From: Gloeopeniophorella convolvens
Lineage: Eukaryota > Basidiomycota > Agaricomycetes > Russulales
Direction: 5' to 3'
NCBI GenBank assembly: GCA_022496205.1
Contig: WTXD01000278.1
Location: forward strand, 1-13,835
Length of the DNA stretch: 13,835 nucleotides
Positions 9,571 to 13,835 of this stretch are shown piece by piece. Positions within the stretch are counted from its first letter, which is position 1. The number at the start of each line of letters is the position of its first letter. Under the pieces are notes generated by a model. The model did no database searches. It saw only the letters and a program-made list of their open reading frames with translations, and was not told where the DNA came from. Both the position numbers and the translations under genes were made by a program.

Positions 9571-9662
9571 CAGGCGTCTCCCTCTTCAACATCATCATCT
9601 CCCGCTCGACCAGGCTCGACCCAGCACTTAGCGATCCATTGCACTTGATCGAGGATATCGCC

Positions 9663-11509
9663 ATGCCGCCCGCAGAGCTAGCAGCGGCCACAGTCAAAGA
9701 CAGCAAAGCAAAGCGGCAAGAGCGCCTCAAGTCGCGCTTCCGCGACCGCGGCGGGTGCGTCCGCAACCTCATTACAATATAACTATGTGTTGTTGAGCGA
9801 TGGTAGCATCTTCAAGCCCGAGGAGGGCAACGTACTCGCCGACATCCTCCTTGCGCGAAGCGTAACCGGCGAGTCGCCCTCGAAGGCCCCGCGCGGGCGC
9901 AAGTCTGTCGCGGCCGCGACGAGGACCCCCGGCAAGCCGCGTGCATCGCTCGCCGCGTCGAAGGCGAAGTCCAAGACTCCGCGTCCACGGAAGTCCACTG
10001 CGGCCTCGCGCGTTGCGGACAGTACAACCACGCCGGCCAAGCCCAAGCGGCGGCGCAGCACGCTCAAGAAGGCGGAGGCGGGAGATAAGGACGGGAACGA
10101 GGACGAGAATGGGAACGAGGGTACGCCCGTCTGTCTGCACGTGCTAGCTCACACCCGACTAATTGTGACCACCTGCCATACGGTGTTGTTACCTTCCGAC
10201 GATATCGCAGACATGCGCACGGACGCGGAGACGAGAGACTCTGCTGCCCCCGCACGCCCTTCGCGTGCACGCCGGCCCTTCGCTGAGCAACTCGCAGATG
10301 CCAGTACGCCGTACCCACATCTCATATCTCTCGCACCTGCTCACACCCACCTTCTCACGTCAGTCAACGCAGCCAAGGACCCCGCTACACCGAGCGCAAA
10401 GGCCCTCGGAAAACGCAAAGCTCCTGCGGCGCCGCCTGCGCGCTACACGGAGGAGCTCGAGCCCGATGCGGATACGGAGCCACACATCCCGACGCAAATG
10501 TCGCCCGTCGCGCGCGCTGTAGAGAAGCAGCGGCTCGAACGGCTGCGCATACAGGCGGACGGGGACGGGGGCGAGTCGGATGTTCCGCTGGCTGCGAAAC
10601 TTGTGGGCACAGATCAGACGCCAGCCACCAAACGGACCCGCGCTGCCGAAGTGGACGAAGAGGAGGATCCACCACCGCCGAAAAAGCGCGCCACGAAAGC
10701 AAAAGCGAAGACAAAAGAAAGTGCGCCTGCGAAGAAGCGTACGACCAAAAAGTCCGCAGGGAAGGGCGGCGCAGCGGACACCGGCACATCTTCGAAGACT
10801 ACGGTGGTCCCGGACCCTCCCAAAGCCAAACCCACACGGAAGGGTGCTTCGAAGGCGAAGGCGAAGGCAAAAGCAGACGATGATGGCGATGGTGAAGCAC
10901 CAGCACCCGAGCCACGGAAGGCGAAACGCAAAGCCGCAGCGGCGCCTGCGCCCGAGTTACCGCCAAAACGCGTCCGCATTGACGCGCCGCAGGAGGACCA
11001 GCCTTCCACGCCTCCGCGAGAACAGAAGGGCAAGGAACGCAGCACGAAGATTGTCATTGCAACTGTGGATGAAGACGAACCTGCGCCCCCTGCAAAGAAA
11101 CGGCGGCAAGCGGACCCCAAGTGCGTTGCGCACGTCCTTGACTTGTGCATAGTGCCGATGTTATGACTCTAGCCGCGGGAAGGAGAACGCATTGTCCAAG
11201 TCTGCTCGCGAGGCGCCCGTGGCGGCGTCGGACGGGGTGCGTACTTCTGTGCACTTCTTTTCAAGATACATAGATTCTAAGTTCCGAGCTTCGCAGCCAC
11301 TGTCGTCTCCCGTGAAGCCCGTGCGCAAGCGTGCCTCCAAGACGCGCACCGCTGCAGGGACGAAGCCTGCACCGAAGGCCAGGGCGAGTGCAAAGCTGCC
11401 CTCGCGCGGGCCGCCTCCTGCGGTGTTGCGGCGCATCAAGCTGAACGCGCGTGCGCTGCCTGCGTTGGGCGAGATTGACGATGACGACCCAATCGACTTC
11501 CTGCGCTGA
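9663..11509 (+). CDS. Lys/Ala/Pro-rich, mostly disordered, probably nuclear protein; function unknown
   Basis: Six exons: 9663-9754, 9807-10120, 10211-10303, 10373-11120, 11173-11236 and 11297-11509, together 1,524 nt (507 residues), with all phases consistent. The N-terminus is an ordered-looking block, KRQERLKSRFRDRGGIFKP followed by NVLADILLARSVTGES (~19-55). A long basic, low-complexity middle has repeated Lys/Ala/Pro clusters, histone-H1-like tracts (KAKAKAK, PPPPKKRATK, AKKRRQADP) and several bipartite nuclear-localisation-like motifs. The C-terminus is ALGEIDDDDPIDFLR. An AT-hook-like PRGRKS occurs near residue 60, but the GRP core is missing. I do not recognise a named family. DNA binding or chromatin association is inferred from composition alone. 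Introns 2 and 3 are open in frame, so alternative retention is possible. Confidence 0.75.
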
Positions 11510-11797
11510 GTCATGGCCATACCTGAGATCTGCAATGCTGAAGAGTGCTTATTTGTTGCGAATAGACTGTGTACCGCATCTTCCCCAACCTGTCCCAGAT
11601 ATCAATCACCCACTGAATTCGTCACCACATCGTTATCATCCCATGTCGCAGTATTTTCCTTGCAATATACGTTTTGTCTGTTTCTGTTTCTGGTTCGACT
11701 TTGGGGTCGGAAGGTGTTAGCTGTGAGATACGTCGTACAATTGCCGTGCGTGCAGGCGTGCACGGTACAAGATGCTCTGCTCTATAAACTTCGTGGT
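11510..11797. other. Intergenic gap between convergent 3' ends
   Basis: AT- and pyrimidine-richer DNA between the stop codon at 11507-11509 (plus) and the stop at 11798-11800 (minus). It probably holds the two 3' UTRs. No gene or repeat is seen. Confidence 0.5.
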
Positions 11798-12769
11798 CTA
11801 ACTTCGCCTGCCGGACTGAACGGCCTTGGCCGCTTCTATCTCCTTCGCTTTCGCTATGCAGATGGTCAGCTCACTGTAAACATTGAGACAGATGGGTGCG
11901 CACCATCAGTTTCTGCCTTCCGCTTCGCCTGTGCCGCCTCACGCTCGGCGCGGATCTTCGCAAGACGCGAAAGGTCTGCCTTGGCTTGATCGGTCTTGCC
12001 TTGCACATGCAGCTATACAACAGACGTGAGCAGACTGACCACACAACAATTTGGCAGGGTATTGTGACCTTCCAATAACGATCCTTTGCTTCTTGCTTCT
12101 CCTTCTGCTCCCTGCATCCCAGAGCAGTTAGCGGGAGCCGCAATAACAGAATAAATGAATACACTTACCGCTCACGCCGCGACAGCTCGCGCGGTGCGCT
12201 CAGATCCGAGATGGTCAACTTCTTTGCAGCACGATTCGGGTTGATGAGTAGATCATCTTCCGCATTGGTCCCGCCTTCTTCCCCGGCTGCCTGTGGTTCT
12301 TCACCGGGGTTCTTGGCAGCAGCCTGCTTGCGCTTGAGCTCTCTGCGCTCCGCGCGCGAAAGCTCGGGCTTGGCCTCTCCCTCTTCTCCCTCCTCTTCCT
12401 CTTCTTCTTCGTCATCATCTTCCTCCTCTTCCTCCTCTTCGTCGTCGTCTTCATCCTCATCGTCGTCGGCTTCCCCCGCACGACGGCCGCTACAAGGACG
12501 TGCATGAGCGACAAGCCAACACTGACAAACAATATTGCTCACCGCTTGTCTGTGCTCACAGCAGTACCGTTCTCATCAAGCGTAAGGTTTCGGCTACACA
12601 GATAGAAGGGAGCTGTCAAACCCGCTGTGTAGATAATAGTCCAGACGCCACGCACCTGAAGCTTCTTCCACCGCCGCGCTTTGCCTTGTACTTTCCTGGT
12701 ACTTCATCAGCGTCCAAGCTTCGCATGGGTGGCGGGCGTGAAGAATAACGTACCAGAACCTCTGGCCAT
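11798..12769 (-). CDS. PDAP1: PDAP1 / PP28 family casein-kinase-substrate phosphoprotein
   Basis: Seven exons in transcription order: 12769-12754, 12695-12656, 12593-12543, 12489-12169, 12111-12069, 12012-11904 and 11853-11798, in total 636 nt (211 residues) with consistent phases. The N-terminus reads MARGSGKYKAKRGGGRSFS. An acidic Asp/Glu tract covers about residues 43-72. The PP28 domain follows (~114-205), with LLINPNRAAKKLT, SAPRELSRREREQKEKQEA, DRYWKLHVQGKTDQAKADL and RLAKIRAEREAAQAKRKAE. These match the human PDAP1 core (NPNR, PKELSRREREE, GKTEQAKADLARLA). The animal protein is a phosphorylated, growth-linked and RNA-associated protein; its fungal role is not established. The start codon lies in the first 16-nt exon, which is supported by the conserved MARG start. 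Transcription is divergent from the NDUFA6-like gene. Confidence 0.92.
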
Positions 12770-13017
12770 CGCTGTAGATCGAAGAGCAGTAAGAGATACG
12801 ATACGAGTCAGATCAGAGATGAGATTGCGGGACCCGCTTAACCGCATGCATCGCGGCTCCGGCCGGACGACCCCAAAGCGGGTGCCGGAGCCGGGAGGCG
12901 CCCGGGAGATTCCGGGGAGCGGGAAAGGGTTTTGGTCGCACGCTCGCCGACGTCGCGTTCAAGTCCGTACACACATACACCTTCCTTCCGTCCAGTGGCC
13001 TGTCGACGACAGCGACG
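12770..13017. promoter_or_regulatory. Shared divergent promoter of the PDAP1-like and NDUFA6-like genes
   Basis: Only 248 bp separate the two start codons, so this stretch must hold both promoters and 5' UTRs. It contains a perfect 10-bp inverted repeat. The half next to the minus gene is AT-richer and the half next to the plus gene is GC-rich. No TATA box is obvious. Confidence 0.6.
12854..12893. repeat. Perfect 10-bp inverted repeat in the divergent promoter
   Basis: CGGCTCCGGC at 12854-12863 is mirrored by GCCGGAGCCG at 12884-12893, with a 20-bp spacer. It could bind a dimeric regulator such as a Zn2Cys6 factor (CGG half-sites) or form a hairpin. Its role is inferred. Confidence 0.55.
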
Positions 13018-13538
13018 ATGACCACCATTCCAACGCGCCTCGCTCGCACAGCAACATCATCCACCAGCCGCGTTGAGCAGCGCAAGCGCGTGCTCGACTT
13101 GTACCGTGACTGGATGCGTGGTGTGCGTGCTGTTCCTCGCCCCCCTCTCCACGACTTGCACTGACCCCACTTCACAGGCCCCGGAGATATGCACGCTGTA
13201 CGCGCTCGACGTCCCGGCCTCCACAGTGCGCGCAGTCATCCGCCAGCGCTTCGAGCACAATCGCTACGTGTCTGACCCCAAGACGATCGATATTCTCCTT
13301 CACAAGAGCCGGCAAGAATACCAGGAGTCGATGAATTTCTGGAAGCAGGAGCCGCACGTGCTGGGCTGCTCTTGACTTCACGCGAGCGCCCGCACAGGAC
13401 GTTCTTGCAGAAGTTCTACGAGGGTGCGTGCCGCGCTGCCGGTGGCCCAGCGAATGCATTCGGTGTGCTGACGTGCATGTGCGTGGCGCAGGGAGGGATG
13501 AGGATGCTGTTCTTCCTGCGTCCCCGTCCAACGTGTAA
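13018..13538 (+). CDS. NDUFA6: NADH:ubiquinone oxidoreductase (complex I) LYR subunit NDUFA6/B14, frame broken
   Basis: Three exons: 13018-13122, 13178-13423 and 13492-13538, with introns of 55 and 68 nt, each with a CTGAC branch site. The product is an accessory subunit of mitochondrial complex I that binds the acyl carrier protein through its LYR motif. LYR lies at residues 28-30 (RVLDLYRDWMRG). The family core follows: VRAVIRQRFEHNRYVSDPK, IDILLHKSRQEYQE, FWKQEPHVLG and FLQKFYEGRDEDAVLP, ending at TAA 13536-13538. The frame from exon 2 runs into TGA at 13373-13375, but the conserved FLQKFYEG continues in the next frame. Adding one base in the GGG at 13363-13365 restores a 132-residue protein, the normal length. 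The break is either a one-base deletion or a sequence error. Confidence 0.85.
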
Positions 13539-13835
13539 TTTCTTCTGCATTTGTATAAATATTTTTTTAGACATCAACTCGGGGTTGACAAGTGCCGATC
13601 GTGAACCCTGTGTGTTCGGGTAGTTTTTTTCTCTCGTTTCTTTTCTCTGTCAGTACGCTAGGGCAGGGGTGTGAGCAAAATCCTGGGTGTTAATGGACGG
13701 TCGGGGCGTAGAGATGGACGTCTATCCGGTAAGCCTGTTCTCGTCCGCCTCCTTCCCCAACAAGATGATACGCTGCCGCCCCAGTCATAGCTAAAGGCTT
13801 TGATGAACGGCATACAGCATACAGCCAAACATTAA
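13539..13835. other. 3' flank of the NDUFA6-like gene, no gene recognised
   Basis: AT-rich 3' UTR-like sequence (ATAAATATTTTTTTAG near 13556-13571) with T-rich runs. A short open frame from 13693 contains a GTAAGC donor but no recognisable product. It may be the edge of a following gene. Confidence 0.4.

Larger units (their letters stand above)
8525..9662. other. Intergenic region between divergent genes
   Basis: This separates the DUF1365 gene (minus) from the basic protein gene (plus), so it should hold both promoters. Apart from a weak two-exon candidate at 9046-9456 and motif matches near 9505-9570, nothing is recognised. No tRNA, terminal inverted repeats or known protein fragment was seen. 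Confidence 0.5.

Noticed and set aside
10580..11152. 190-codon Arg/Lys-rich plus-strand frame and the antisense 178-codon frame
   Set aside because: Both are shadows of the low-complexity exon 10373-11120, whose frame is fixed by consistent splicing and the conserved-looking ends.
12211..12507. 98-codon Ser-rich plus-strand frame
   Set aside because: It is the antisense of the acidic Asp/Glu exon of the PDAP1-like gene.

Overview
The window looks like nuclear DNA of a filamentous basidiomycete, probably an Agaricomycete. It is GC-rich, its genes are cut by many 45-90 nt introns (GT donors, CTNAY-like branch sites, YAG acceptors), and it carries a fungal NLR (N-terminal helical domain, NACHT, ankyrin repeats). 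No bacterial operon features, tRNA, rRNA or CRISPR array were seen. The gene models were spliced by hand from the sequence. The total coding lengths divide by three for the intact genes, which supports them.

Layout from left to right: (1) 1-420, plus strand, the 3' end of a TAH18/NDOR1-type diflavin reductase whose frame is broken by three small indels. (2) 752-5388, minus strand, a large NLR gene that is broken twice: a 690-bp element with terminal inverted repeats and TA target duplications sits at 3610-4299 beside the Walker A motif, and a CA dinucleotide shifts the frame at 2354-2355. (3) 5389-6895, no confident gene, with scattered coding-like traces. (4) 6896-8524, minus strand, a four-exon DUF1365 membrane protein. 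(5) 8525-9662, intergenic, with a weak two-exon candidate and possible promoter motifs. (6) 9663-11509, plus strand, a six-exon, Lys/Ala/Pro-rich, mostly disordered protein of unknown function. (7) 11798-12769, minus strand, a seven-exon PDAP1/PP28 family protein, transcribed away from (8) 13018-13538, plus strand, the complex I LYR subunit NDUFA6/B14, which carries a one-base frame break.

The genes do not form a pathway. They are mostly housekeeping loci (cytosolic Fe-S assembly, complex I, PP28) around one accessory immune-type locus. The main result is the NLR. Removing the 690-bp element with one TA copy, and the extra CA, gives a continuous 1,193-codon frame with the expected order N-terminal domain, Walker A, Walker B, STAND linker and ankyrins. 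The element is therefore a recent TA-targeting insertion in an otherwise recognisable NLR. Small indels in two likely essential genes (TAH18, NDUFA6) raise the question of long-read assembly errors, which could also explain the NLR frameshift but not the 690-bp insertion.
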